NCBI GenBank assembly: GCA_964195945.1
Contig: CAXMRC010000091.1
Location: 1 to 64,000, forward strand
DNA length: 64,000 nucleotides
Direction of reading: 5' to 3'
Source: JAAETI01 sp964195945
Lineage (GTDB): Bacteria; Actinomycetota; Acidimicrobiia; Spongiisociales; UBA5794
Part shown: positions 45,631 through 54,392 of the stretch, in pieces
How the letters are laid out: each line of letters starts with the position of its first letter
How positions within the stretch are numbered: position 1 is the first letter of the stretch
Translations under genes and position numbers: made by a program
Notes under the pieces: model-generated
Database searches by the model: none
What the model was told of the DNA's origin: nothing
Seen by the model: only the letters and a program-made list of their open reading frames with translations

Positions 45631-47076
45631 ATGACCCTGCATGAAGGCTTGGCGATAGACGGGCAACGGCTCGACAGCGACAGCGGTGAGACAACGTCTA
45701 TCCGTAATCCTGCCAGCGGTGCGGTGATTGCCGAAGTGGCGAGCGCCAGTGCCGGCGACATCGACCGTGCCGTAAAGGTTGCCGCAGACAGATTCGATAG
45801 TGGCGTGTGGCGGCGAACCTCGCCGCGAGAGCGCCGCGACGTGCTGCGCCGCATCGCCGACTTCGTCCGCCGCGATCTAGAGAGGCTGGCACAGCTGGAG
45901 TCGCAGAATGCGGGTAAGCCGATCGGAGCAGCGCGTGGTGAGATAGGGGCGGTGGCGACGACCTTCGACTACTACGCAGGTGCGGTTGACAAAATCCATG
46001 GTCAGACGATCCCGTCTCACGCTCGGGGGACTCTTATGACGTTCCGTGAGCCAATTGGTGTTTGCGGTCTGATTGTTCCGTGGAACTTCCCGATGCTCAT
46101 CCTCGCATGGAAGGTGGCGCCGGCCCTGGCAATGGGTAATTCGGTTGTTGCCAAACCCGCCGGGGTGACACCACTGTCGGCACTCGCCCTCGCTGACCTG
46201 GCTGTGGAGGCGGGGCTCCCGCCTGGGGTGTTCAATGTGACCCCGGGTCGCGGTTCCGTTGCGGGTGATGCCTTGATCCGCCATCCACTCGTACGCAAGG
46301 TGTCCTTCACCGGATCCACCGAGGTTGGGACCGGCATCATGCAGGCAGCCGCAACCGGAATCAAGAATGTTTCCTTGGAATTGGGCGGCAAGTCCGCCAG
46401 CGTGATCTTTGCCGATGCGTACCTGGAAGCCTCAGTGGAATCGTCCCTTTTTGCCGTCTTCGACAACGCCGGCCAGGACTGCTGCGCCCGCAGCAGGATT
46501 CTGGTGGAGCGACCGGTATTTGAGGAGTTTGTGGAGCGGTTTGCGAAAAGGGCGAAAGAGCTGGTGGTCGGTGACCCCGCTGACGAGGCCACTGAGATGG
46601 GTCCACTGATCACGCCGGACCACCTCCGAACCGTTGCCGGGTACGTCGAGATCGCTGATGCCGAAGGCGCTACCCGCGTGTGTGGCGGCGAGATACCCCA
46701 GGGTGAATTGGGGGGCGGCTCCTACCTGACGCCGGCAGTTTATGTCGATGTGGACAGTGGGATGCGGGTGATGCAGGAGGAAGTGTTTGGTCCCGTTGTC
46801 GGAATCATGCCATTTGACGGCGAGGACGAAGGTATTCGGTTAGCCAATGACAGCGGGTACGGGTTGTCCGGGTCGGTGTGGACACGCGACATCGCTCGTG
46901 CTTTACGGGTAGTGCGTTCATTCGACACGGGGATGATTTCGGTGAATTCGTCATCCAGCGTGCATATCGAGGCGCCGTTTGGCGGAGTCAAGGGCAGCGG
47001 TATCGGGCGCGAGCAGGGAATGGTTGCCCTCGAGCATTACAGCGAACTCAAATCGGTGTTTATCGCGGACAGCTAG
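45631..47076 (+). CDS. NAD(P)-dependent aldehyde dehydrogenase
   Basis: 481 residues. Catalytic Glu in 'LELGGKSAS' (about 253) and Cys in 'NAGQDCCARSRI' (about 287), 'PWNFPMLI' and C-terminal 'FGGVKGSGIGREQG'. It resembles PuuC/betaine aldehyde dehydrogenase types. It starts five bases after the SDR stop. Likely oxidises the aldehyde made by its neighbour to the acid, after which the C26 hydrolase type enzyme (29743) could release the product. Confidence 0.93.
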   Translation: MTLHEGLAIDGQRLDSDSGETTSIRNPASGAVIAEVASASAGDIDRAVKVAADRFDSGVWRRTSPRERRDVLRRIADFVRRDLERLAQLESQNAGKPIGAARGEIGAVATTFDYYAGAVDKIHGQTIPSHARGTLMTFREPIGVCGLIVPWNFPMLILAWKVAPALAMGNSVVAKPAGVTPLSALALADLAVEAGLPPGVFNVTPGRGSVAGDALIRHPLVRKVSFTGSTEVGTGIMQAAATGIKNVSLELGGKSASVIFADAYLEASVESSLFAVFDNAGQDCCARSRILVERPVFEEFVERFAKRAKELVVGDPADEATEMGPLITPDHLRTVAGYVEIADAEGATRVCGGEIPQGELGGGSYLTPAVYVDVDSGMRVMQEEVFGPVVGIMPFDGEDEGIRLANDSGYGLSGSVWTRDIARALRVVRSFDTGMISVNSSSSVHIEAPFGGVKGSGIGREQGMVALEHYSELKSVFIADS

Positions 47077-47083
47077 TTGGCGT

Positions 47084-48823
47084 CTACAGCGCGGGGTAGG
47101 TTCCGGCCGGTACCGGTTCTAACTGTGCTGTGGTTGGGGTCTCGTCGACCTCTTTGGAAGCACCGGTGGGGAGCCGCAGGCTGAATCGGCTCCATCCCTC
47201 CGAATAGTCGTAGCGAAGATCGCCGCCCATGGCGATGGCTAGCCCCCGCGAAATGAAGAGCCCCAGTCCAACGGACTTGACGGCAATGTCGGGTCGGTGT
47301 GCTGACACGTATGCGTCAAACACCGACTTACGTTTCTCTTCGGGGATTCCTTCCCCGTCATCGACGACTGCGACTTCGACCCATCCCGGTCCATCGGAGA
47401 ACTCGACTCGAACCGCTGCGCCACCGTATCGTTTGGCGTTGGTGAGGAGGTTGCGCAGGATTTGCCGAACTCTCTGCTCATCGGCGATGGCGGTTTTGCG
47501 CTCGCCGTGGATAGGCGCAGTGATCCCGGCGGTCTCCATGGCTCGGGTGGCTTCGACGGCGAGATCGGTTTCTTGCAGGTTGATGACCACCTTGCCGATA
47601 TCGCTGCGGGCGGCGATGAGTAGGTCTTCCACAATGGCGGAGAGCTCATCGGTCTGTTCCACCATCATTGCCAGCAGGTCCTGGTTCTCGGCGGGGGAGA
47701 AGGCTTCTGGTTTGTCGTGCAACTCGTTGGCGAAACCGGATACCACGGTCAACGGGGTTCGCAGCTCATGGGAAACCGACGCAAGGAATCGGTCTTTCTC
47801 CTCGGCTAGCAGCCGCAGCTGTGCACTTTGCCTGTGTTCGGCGCGGCGATCCATCAGCAACCACATCACCGTGAAAGTGAGAGCAGCCAATGCCGCGGCG
47901 ATCAATCCCGTTACCCAGAACGGCAGTCCGAGCAGCGCAGCAGTCGTTTCTGCGGTTGGGGCGACGGCAAGCAGCCATGGGTTACCCGGCAGGTCAAGGG
48001 GGAACACCTGGATTTCGGAAGAGTTGAGGCGGGCGGGGGCACCGGCGATCGGAACGACCTCCCATTGCACGTCGTCAAGGGAGCGTTTGTCCAGATTCTG
48101 TAGCAGCAGCGGCTCGGACATGAGAGCGCCGACGATGCCGTCCGGCCGGTGCGGTCCGGCGGTCAGCGGGACCGAGGCAAAGAACGCACGATCGAAGCTG
48201 AATGTTTCTGATTCGAGAGTGATGAACTGCGAGAGGGTTCCGCCCTCAGCTGTCATGGCTGTGTCGATTTCGTCACGCCAGGTCTCGACAAAGCCCGCAT
48301 CGACCCCGATTCCGATCTGTGCGATCGCGAGGTCATCGGTCACCAGCGGCGCAATCAGATCACCGTAGGCGAAGAACTGCAACGGGTAGAAAGCCTCACG
48401 GTCGGTCCGGTCGACCGGCTCGGGTAGTCCATCGGCCCCCAGGGCGAACAGGTCATAAAACTCACCCAGCGAGGCTCGCATTTCTTCGATATGGTCGTCG
48501 GCTAACGCCGCGGGGACATTGGCGATATAGCCGATCCCGATGGCGTCAGCCGTCCCATTGATCTTGGTGACGAATGCGTCGAAGGATTCCGGTGTGGGGT
48601 CAGATTGCTCGATGAATCCGGCCACGGCTTCCAGGTCGCTAAAGACTTCGTCAATTACATCCTGGACTACTGATTCGACGACCTCTGCCTTGCTGGCGGT
48701 CCATTCATCTATCTCGGAGCGAGAGCGCGCCAGATCAATTCCTGCCGCGATCACCCCGATGATGAGGACGAGCAGGGACAGCGCAAGGGGAGAGACCCAG
48801 TTTCGCGGTTTGGACTTGTTCAC
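47084..48823 (-). CDS. Sensor histidine kinase with extracellular CHASE-type domain
   Basis: 579 residues. Transmembrane helix about 11-32, extracytoplasmic region to about 300 with CHASE features ('ESFDAFVTKINGTADAIGIGYIANV', 'FYPLQFFA'), second helix about 303-322, HisKA with the phosphorylated His in 'VSHELRTPLTV' (about 350), and HATPase_c ('NAKRYGGAAV', 'DDGEGIP', 'GLGLFISRGLA'). GTG start at 48823. No response regulator gene is adjacent, so it is an orphan. It is convergent with the aldehyde dehydrogenase gene (7-base gap). Confidence 0.9.
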   Translation of the reverse strand: MNKSKPRNWVSPLALSLLVLIIGVIAAGIDLARSRSEIDEWTASKAEVVESVVQDVIDEVFSDLEAVAGFIEQSDPTPESFDAFVTKINGTADAIGIGYIANVPAALADDHIEEMRASLGEFYDLFALGADGLPEPVDRTDREAFYPLQFFAYGDLIAPLVTDDLAIAQIGIGVDAGFVETWRDEIDTAMTAEGGTLSQFITLESETFSFDRAFFASVPLTAGPHRPDGIVGALMSEPLLLQNLDKRSLDDVQWEVVPIAGAPARLNSSEIQVFPLDLPGNPWLLAVAPTAETTAALLGLPFWVTGLIAAALAALTFTVMWLLMDRRAEHRQSAQLRLLAEEKDRFLASVSHELRTPLTVVSGFANELHDKPEAFSPAENQDLLAMMVEQTDELSAIVEDLLIAARSDIGKVVINLQETDLAVEATRAMETAGITAPIHGERKTAIADEQRVRQILRNLLTNAKRYGGAAVRVEFSDGPGWVEVAVVDDGEGIPEEKRKSVFDAYVSAHRPDIAVKSVGLGLFISRGLAIAMGGDLRYDYSEGWSRFSLRLPTGASKEVDETPTTAQLEPVPAGTYPAL

Positions 48824-48868
48824 CCACTCATTGTCGGCAGGGCGACGAAAAGCCTTAGCGCGCCGGGG

Positions 48869-49429
48869 CTATCCCTTGACCAATGAACTGGTGGCGGCAA
48901 GCCGAGCCCTGCTTGGGAAGTCAAAACCCGGTTTGAGCATCCAGATGAACGCGAGGCCGCTCAAGGTTGCCAGGATGATCTCGGCTCGTGCCGTGACCTC
49001 GTCGTCGGTGAGTTCGGGGTGCTCGCCGGCAATGGCTAGCGAGAACCGGGCGACCCGCCGTTCGTGGTGACGCCTAACCGAGTTGGCGAGGGAGCCGTTC
49101 GTTGCTCCCGACATAGCGATTTTGAGGTAGACCCTGGCGACTTCTGGTTGGCCCGTTATGAAGGAGATATACGCCTCGACGAGTTCCTTGAGAGAGTCGG
49201 GGGCATCCTGGGCCGGATGGGGGTCAACTGCGCGGATGGCGTCTTTGACGACGTGGAGCACTGCGTCGTCTTTGGACTCGAATAGGTTGTAGAAGCTGCC
49301 CGCACGCACATCGGCACGGTCGCAGATGGCTTTGAGCGTGGTGCCATCCAATCCGACCTTGCCCAACAGCTCCCTGGTTGCCTCGACGATCCGCGCTTCG
49401 GTGCGGATCCCGGCCTGATATCGAGCCAC
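48869..49429 (-). CDS. TetR family regulator
   Basis: 186 residues. N-terminal HTH ('GLDGTTLKAICDRADVRAGSFYNLFESKDD', about 24-52), typical TetR C-terminal helices. GTG 49429 start with AAAGGAAGGG upstream. Divergent from the acyl-CoA dehydrogenase, which it likely controls; a palindrome lies between them. Confidence 0.9.
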   Translation of the reverse strand: MARYQAGIRTEARIVEATRELLGKVGLDGTTLKAICDRADVRAGSFYNLFESKDDAVLHVVKDAIRAVDPHPAQDAPDSLKELVEAYISFITGQPEVARVYLKIAMSGATNGSLANSVRRHHERRVARFSLAIAGEHPELTDDEVTARAEIILATLSGLAFIWMLKPGFDFPSRARLAATSSLVKG

Positions 49430-49482
49430 GTTTCCCTTCCTTTGTCTCTGCTGAGACTAGCCGACATGTGACAAACTTAGAA

Positions 49483-49506
49483 TATTCACTCAAAATAGAG
49501 TGTATA
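49483..49506. promoter_or_regulatory. Candidate TetR operator
   Basis: TATTCACTC and GAGTGTATA flank AAAATA, matching at 8 of 9 arm positions, in the spacer between the TetR gene and the divergent acyl-CoA dehydrogenase gene. Confidence 0.55.
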
Positions 49507-49565
49507 CTCAAAAACCGGTGTTGCAGCCGGTAGCAGTTGCCCATCCAACGACACTGAGGTCCGTC

Positions 49566-51371
49566 ATGAGTCACTACAAGACCAATCTGCGAGACATCAA
49601 GTTCAATCTCTTTGAGGCATACAGAACCCAGGACTACCTGGGTGCCGCACCGTTTGAAGAGATGGACGAGGACACCGCCGTCCACATGTTGGGCGAAGTC
49701 GAGCGATTCTCTGTTGACGAGTTCGCCGCCAGCTTCGTTGACGCTGATCGCAACCCTCCCGTCCTCGAAGACGGCGAAATCAAACTTCCACAGAGTCTCA
49801 AAGACTCCTTCAACGCTTACCTCGAAGCAGGTTGGGATGCTCTGTTCCGTCCACCAGAGCTGGGAGGCGTTGCGGCCCCGATGTCGCTGCGTTGGGCAGT
49901 CCAGGAATTGTTGGTCGGTGCCAATCCGGCCGCCTTCCTTCTCGTCGGCACCCTGATGCCGGTCATTCTCAACGAGGTGGGGACGCCCGAGCAGATAGAG
50001 CGATTCGTCCTGCCAGCCCTCGAGCGCAACTGGGGCGGCACGATGGTGCTCACCGAGCCCGATGCCGGCTCGGACGTTGGCGCAGGTACCACCAAGGCCA
50101 TCCCGGTCGACGAAGAGGCGGGGGTCTATCACATTGAAGGTGTGAAGCGGTTCATTACATCCGGGGATCACGATGCCGCCGAGAACATTCTCCATCTGGT
50201 GCTGGCCCGACCGGTAGGGGCCGGACCCGGAAGCAAGGGTCTATCGATGTTCGTTGTTCCCAAAGTCATGGTGAACGCCGACGGCTCACTTGGTGAGCGC
50301 AACGGTGTTGTCGCCACCAACCTCGAAAAGAAGATGGGTATCAAGGCTTCGACCACTTGCGAGTTGAGTTTTGGCATAGACGAACCATGTGTCGGCTATC
50401 TCGTTGGAAATGTCCACGACGGGATCCGGCAGATGTTCCTGATCATTGAGCGGGCGCGGATGTTGATCGGCACCAAGGCGACGGCGACCTTGTCGACGGC
50501 ATATCTGAATTCGCTCGAGTATGCCAAGGAGAGAGTGCAGGGTGCAGATCTCACCAGGGCTGCTGACAAGGACGCTCCCCGAGTCGAGATCATTCGTCAT
50601 CCAGATGTGCGCCGCATGTTGATGCTGCAGAAATCCCATGCCGAGGGCCTTCGTGCCCTGCTCTATTACACGGGCTGGGTCCAGGACCAAAAGCAGCGCT
50701 TCCCCGACGACAAGAGTTGGTTCAAGCTCGATGATTTCTTGTTGCCACTGGTCAAGGGCTATTCGTCGGAGAAGGCATACGAGCTGATGGCGACGTCGCT
50801 GCAGGTATTTGGTGGGTCCGGGTTCACCCAGGACTATCCGATCGAGCAGTACATCCGGGACACGAAGATCGACACCCTGTACGAGGGAACTACAGCGATT
50901 CAGGCACTTGACCTTTTCTTCCGCAAGATCGCTCGTGATCAAGGCCAGACGCTTACCGCGCTCGCTGGTGAGGTCCTGGAAATGATCAAGGGTGGTCCGG
51001 AGGAGTTGGCGGTGGAGAGGGAATTGCTTGGAAAAGCGCTTGACGACACCCAGGGTCACCTCGGAGTGATGGTAGGTCACCTCATGGGTGCACAACAGGA
51101 CCCAACGGGGATGTACAAGTTGGGGCTCCACGCCAACGCCTTGCTGGAGAGCATCAGCGAAGTGACCATTGGTTGGTTGTTGCTGCGGCACGCTGAGGTT
51201 GCGCTGCGGGCCCTCCCCGAAGCCGACAGTCGCGACGTCGCCTTCTATGAAGGAAAGGTTGCCTCGGCTCGGTTCTTTGCGCACCACGCCTTCCCCAAGG
51301 CCAGGGCCCGGCGTGAAGGCGCCGAGCAGGAGGACGGTTCGCTTATGGACATGGCAGACGAGTCTTTCTAG
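49566..51371 (+). CDS. Acyl-CoA dehydrogenase, large type (FadE5/DmdC-like)
   Basis: 601 residues, longer than standard 380-residue ACADs, with an N-terminal extension ('NLRDIKFNLFE') and a C-terminal extra domain as in FadE5 and DmdC. 'VLTEPDAGSDVGAGTT' binds FAD, 'ITSGDHD' follows, and the catalytic base is the Glu in 'LYEGTTAIQALDL' (about 444). FAD enzyme forming a 2,3-enoyl-CoA. ATG 49566 with GAGGT upstream is preferred; the frame is open from 49500. Followed by a terminator. Confidence 0.92.
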   Translation: MSHYKTNLRDIKFNLFEAYRTQDYLGAAPFEEMDEDTAVHMLGEVERFSVDEFAASFVDADRNPPVLEDGEIKLPQSLKDSFNAYLEAGWDALFRPPELGGVAAPMSLRWAVQELLVGANPAAFLLVGTLMPVILNEVGTPEQIERFVLPALERNWGGTMVLTEPDAGSDVGAGTTKAIPVDEEAGVYHIEGVKRFITSGDHDAAENILHLVLARPVGAGPGSKGLSMFVVPKVMVNADGSLGERNGVVATNLEKKMGIKASTTCELSFGIDEPCVGYLVGNVHDGIRQMFLIIERARMLIGTKATATLSTAYLNSLEYAKERVQGADLTRAADKDAPRVEIIRHPDVRRMLMLQKSHAEGLRALLYYTGWVQDQKQRFPDDKSWFKLDDFLLPLVKGYSSEKAYELMATSLQVFGGSGFTQDYPIEQYIRDTKIDTLYEGTTAIQALDLFFRKIARDQGQTLTALAGEVLEMIKGGPEELAVERELLGKALDDTQGHLGVMVGHLMGAQQDPTGMYKLGLHANALLESISEVTIGWLLLRHAEVALRALPEADSRDVAFYEGKVASARFFAHHAFPKARARREGAEQEDGSLMDMADESF

Positions 51372-51390
51372 ATCTGAAGCTCATGTAATC

Positions 51391-51418
51391 GAAGGGGTCG
51401 CAGCGGTGCGGCCCCTTC
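51391..51418 (+). terminator. Rho-independent terminator after acyl-CoA dehydrogenase
   Basis: GAAGGGGTCGCA pairs with TGCGGCCCCTTC (12 pairs, one T-G) around GCGG, followed by TTT. Confidence 0.8.
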
Positions 51419-51466
51419 TTTGAGTTGGGTCCTCACGTGGCGGGTGGGCCGGATTACGCTGTCGGC

Positions 51467-51886
51467 ATGGATCTCGATGACTTCGCCAGGGGCGCCGTTG
51501 CCTCCCTATTGGCCGATCAGGTTGACGCCAAGACGGGCTTTGTGAGCAAGGTCGGCCTGGGAATTGTTCTTGCAGCAGCCGTCGTTGCGGTGGCCACCGC
51601 AGGTGTTGTTCGTTGGCTGGCTGTCTTTGTTCTTCTGGTCGGTCTGGCGTTGGTGCTGTTTGTGTTTGTCAGCAAACGCCTTGCCATGGGGATCATCAAC
51701 AGACTGGCACCGCCGGTGGACCTGGCGAATGCCCGCCAAGGATTTGATGCCGCGATCGCCGAAGCCGATCTGCCGACCGGGCCTGTGGCGTTTCTGCGGT
51801 TGATGTGGCGACTCCGCAAGGGCGTCGGCCCCGAGGTGGAGCGCTTGGGTGCGGTGGTGACCCGGCTGCGAACCGATCTGGATTAG
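51467..51886 (+). CDS. Small membrane protein of unknown function
   Basis: 139 residues with two adjacent hydrophobic helices (about 30-50 and 52-70) and a helical, charged C-terminal half. I do not recognise a family. ATG 51467 has no Shine-Dalgarno; TACGCT six bases upstream fits a leaderless start. It is followed by the MBOAT gene after 65 bases. The frame continues upstream to 51425 but without a supported start. Confidence 0.65.
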   Translation: MDLDDFARGAVASLLADQVDAKTGFVSKVGLGIVLAAAVVAVATAGVVRWLAVFVLLVGLALVLFVFVSKRLAMGIINRLAPPVDLANARQGFDAAIAEADLPTGPVAFLRLMWRLRKGVGPEVERLGAVVTRLRTDLD

Positions 51887-51951
51887 GAGGCTGGAGCCGG
51901 ACCGGGTGGGCCCCGGTCTACAGTGCAGATGTTTCCAATCGGGTTCGGGGA

Positions 51952-53364
51952 ATGGCGTTCAATTCGGTTCAATACGTTGTCTTTCTTGCAGTTGTTGTTG
52001 TGGCGTACGCCAAGCTGCCGCGGCGGGGCCAAAACGTGTTGCTGCTGGTTGCCTCGTACCTGTTCTATGCCGTCTGGGACTGGCGCTTCCTGTCGCTTCT
52101 ATGGATATCGACCGCAACTGACTTCGTAGTCGGCCGCAGGATGGGTGTGGCGTCCGACGATCGGCGCCGTCGCCGGCTGTTGATCATTTCGATGGTCGTC
52201 AACCTGGGCATGCTCGCCGCCTTCAAGTACTTCAACTTCTTCGCCGAGTCGGCGGATGCTCTGCTGGAAGGCATGGGGGTGGTTGCCGACTGGCCAACAC
52301 TCAACGTTGTCCTCCCGGTCGGGATCTCGTTCTACACATTCCAGACCATGTCCTACACGCTCGACGTGTACTGGCGGAAGCTCGAACCGACCGACGACCT
52401 GCTGGCGTTTGCGGTCTTTGTCGCTTTCTTTCCACAATTGGTGGCCGGTCCGATCGAGCGGGCTCGTCGGCTGCTGCCGCAGTTCGAGGTGCGCCGCCAC
52501 CTTGCCAAGGGTGAGGATCTGTGGTCGGCCCTCCATCTGATCGGTCTCGGTCTATTCAAGAAGGTGGTGATTGCTGATGCCGTCGCCCCTCACGTCAACG
52601 ATGCGTTCGCAGGTGCCGAGACCGCCGGTTGGATAACGCTCTTGGTTGGCATCATTGGATTCTCGCTGCAGATATACGGCGACTTCTCGGGTTACTCACA
52701 TATCGCCAGGGGTTCGGCACGGTTGCTCGGCGTCGACTTGATGATCAATTTCAACCAGCCATATCTGTCCCGCAACATCAGCCACTTCTGGCGGACCTGG
52801 CATATCTCGCTGTCTACCTGGCTTCGTGACTACTTGTACATACCCCTCGGGGGTAGCCGTGGGTCGGGGGCGGCTACCTATCGCAACCTGATGATCACGA
52901 TGTTGCTCGGAGGACTGTGGCACGGGGCGGCCTGGACCTATGTGGCGTGGGGTGCGCTGCACGGTGTCTACCTGGCGCTGCACAGGCGTTTCCGGAGCCG
53001 GAGTCGCGGCAGTGAACTCGACATGCCCCGGTTGCGTGATCTACCGATGGTGTTGACTACGTTCGCAGGGGTTTCGCTGACCTGGATCTTCTTCCGGGCT
53101 GCAACATTCACCGAGGCGTGGGCCTATGTGACCGGCATCGCGACACTGCGACCTGGTCCGGTGGCGCGGACTGCGGTCTGGATTGTTCTGCCCGCCCTTG
53201 CCATCAGTCTTCTGATCGATTCGGCGCAGCGCGTTTCTTCTCGACACGAGGTGATCGGTTCCTGGCCGGCGGTCATCCGCGGCTTTGCCTATGCGGCGGC
53301 CCTTGTGGCCTTTGTGGTGTTCTCCGGTGATGCGCCCGTCCCGTTCCTCTACTTCCAGTTCTGA
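51952..53364 (+). CDS. MBOAT family O-acyltransferase (AlgI-like)
   Basis: 470 residues, about 10-12 hydrophobic helices. Signatures: 'NVVLPVGISFYTFQTMSYTLDVY', 'FPQLVAGPIERA', 'YGDFSGYSHIARG', 'NFNQPYLSRNISHFWRTWHISLSTWLRDYLYIPLGGS' region and the active-site His in 'GGLWHGAAW' (about 322). It moves acyl groups across the membrane onto a secreted polysaccharide or cell-wall glycan. ATG 51952 is used; the frame runs from 51805. Coupled by TGATG to the SGNH gene, the usual partner. Confidence 0.92.
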   Translation: MAFNSVQYVVFLAVVVVAYAKLPRRGQNVLLLVASYLFYAVWDWRFLSLLWISTATDFVVGRRMGVASDDRRRRRLLIISMVVNLGMLAAFKYFNFFAESADALLEGMGVVADWPTLNVVLPVGISFYTFQTMSYTLDVYWRKLEPTDDLLAFAVFVAFFPQLVAGPIERARRLLPQFEVRRHLAKGEDLWSALHLIGLGLFKKVVIADAVAPHVNDAFAGAETAGWITLLVGIIGFSLQIYGDFSGYSHIARGSARLLGVDLMINFNQPYLSRNISHFWRTWHISLSTWLRDYLYIPLGGSRGSGAATYRNLMITMLLGGLWHGAAWTYVAWGALHGVYLALHRRFRSRSRGSELDMPRLRDLPMVLTTFAGVSLTWIFFRAATFTEAWAYVTGIATLRPGPVARTAVWIVLPALAISLLIDSAQRVSSRHEVIGSWPAVIRGFAYAAALVAFVVFSGDAPVPFLYFQF

Positions 53365-54392
53365 TGCGAAAAGTAATCACACTCTTGATCGTTGTTTCTC
53401 TGTTCCTTGGGGTGGAGTGGGTGGCGCGCCGGATGGACAATCTGGTGCCGGCGGTGCTGACGTGGGATACCCAGTTTTCTCAAGACAAATGGGAGCAGAT
53501 CCAAGGCCTGGACGACCCAATTGAAGTTGTGTTTACCGGCTCGTCGGTTGCGCAGGCTGATCTTGACCCTGTGTTCTTCGCCGAGACCTCTCAGCAATTC
53601 GCTACCGGCTACAACGCGGCGATTCCGTCGGTGGGTCCGCGGGTGTGGAGAGAGTTCATGTTGGACACGGTCTATCGGGAGCTATGTCCGGCGCTGGTCG
53701 TCATCGGCGTCGATGTGCGGCAGTTCAGCGACAATCAACCTGACGGGGACAATTCGGTATCGCGTTACCTCAACGCCAGGGGGCGACTCGAGGCGATAGA
53801 TGCAGCAGGTGTGTGGGATACGGCGGAGGAATGGCTCGAGTCCAAGTCGGCGTTGTTCAGGGTGAGGCCGCGATTGCGCGAGCCTGACAAGATGGTGGCG
53901 TGGATCTGGGATATCGGCGACAGGGGCTATTGGCGTTACACCAATCTGACGCCGCTTGGTCGCTACGCATCGAATGATGCCAGGACCTACGAGGTCACAC
54001 AGGAAGGGATCGACAGGCTGGCAAACACGGCGTTCCTCGATTTCTCGATTGGTGGAGTCGAGACAAATGCGATCAGGCAGATGATCGCCGATGCACGCCA
54101 ACACGGTGCGGTGCCAGTCCTAGTTGAGATGCCTGCGATGAACGATGCCCTATCCGCTGCCCTACCCAATGGAGCTGCCGATCTGGAGTGGTTCACCACT
54201 GTGCTTGGCGATCTTGCCGAGGAAACCCAGGTTCCCTTTGTCCGTCTCCCCGAACTCGACAATGAGCCGAAGTTCTATGCGGACTTCTACCACATGAATC
54301 TGTTCGGCATCGAGGCTGTAAGCCGTCTGCTTGCGGAGCGGATCGACGAGCTTCAACTCGAAGTCGGGTCCGGAAGCTGTCCTGGCTCCTAG
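53364..54392 (+). CDS. SGNH-like acyl-transfer partner of the MBOAT protein
   Basis: 342 residues with an N-terminal signal anchor (about 4-20). 'VVFTGSSVAQADLD' (about 55-68) holds the putative nucleophile Ser, and 'FYADFYHMNLFG' near the end gives the Asp-x2-His pair, matching an SGNH/AlgJ-X or DltD-like layout. No known family assigned with certainty. Starts with TGATG overlap on the MBOAT gene, so both likely O-acylate the same extracellular glycan. Confidence 0.7.
   Translation: MRKVITLLIVVSLFLGVEWVARRMDNLVPAVLTWDTQFSQDKWEQIQGLDDPIEVVFTGSSVAQADLDPVFFAETSQQFATGYNAAIPSVGPRVWREFMLDTVYRELCPALVVIGVDVRQFSDNQPDGDNSVSRYLNARGRLEAIDAAGVWDTAEEWLESKSALFRVRPRLREPDKMVAWIWDIGDRGYWRYTNLTPLGRYASNDARTYEVTQEGIDRLANTAFLDFSIGGVETNAIRQMIADARQHGAVPVLVEMPAMNDALSAALPNGAADLEWFTTVLGDLAEETQVPFVRLPELDNEPKFYADFYHMNLFGIEAVSRLLAERIDELQLEVGSGSCPGS

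Noticed and set aside
47229..48368. Plus-strand frame of 379 codons opposite the histidine kinase gene
   Set aside because: Ser/Arg-rich, no motif; codon pattern follows the kinase frame.
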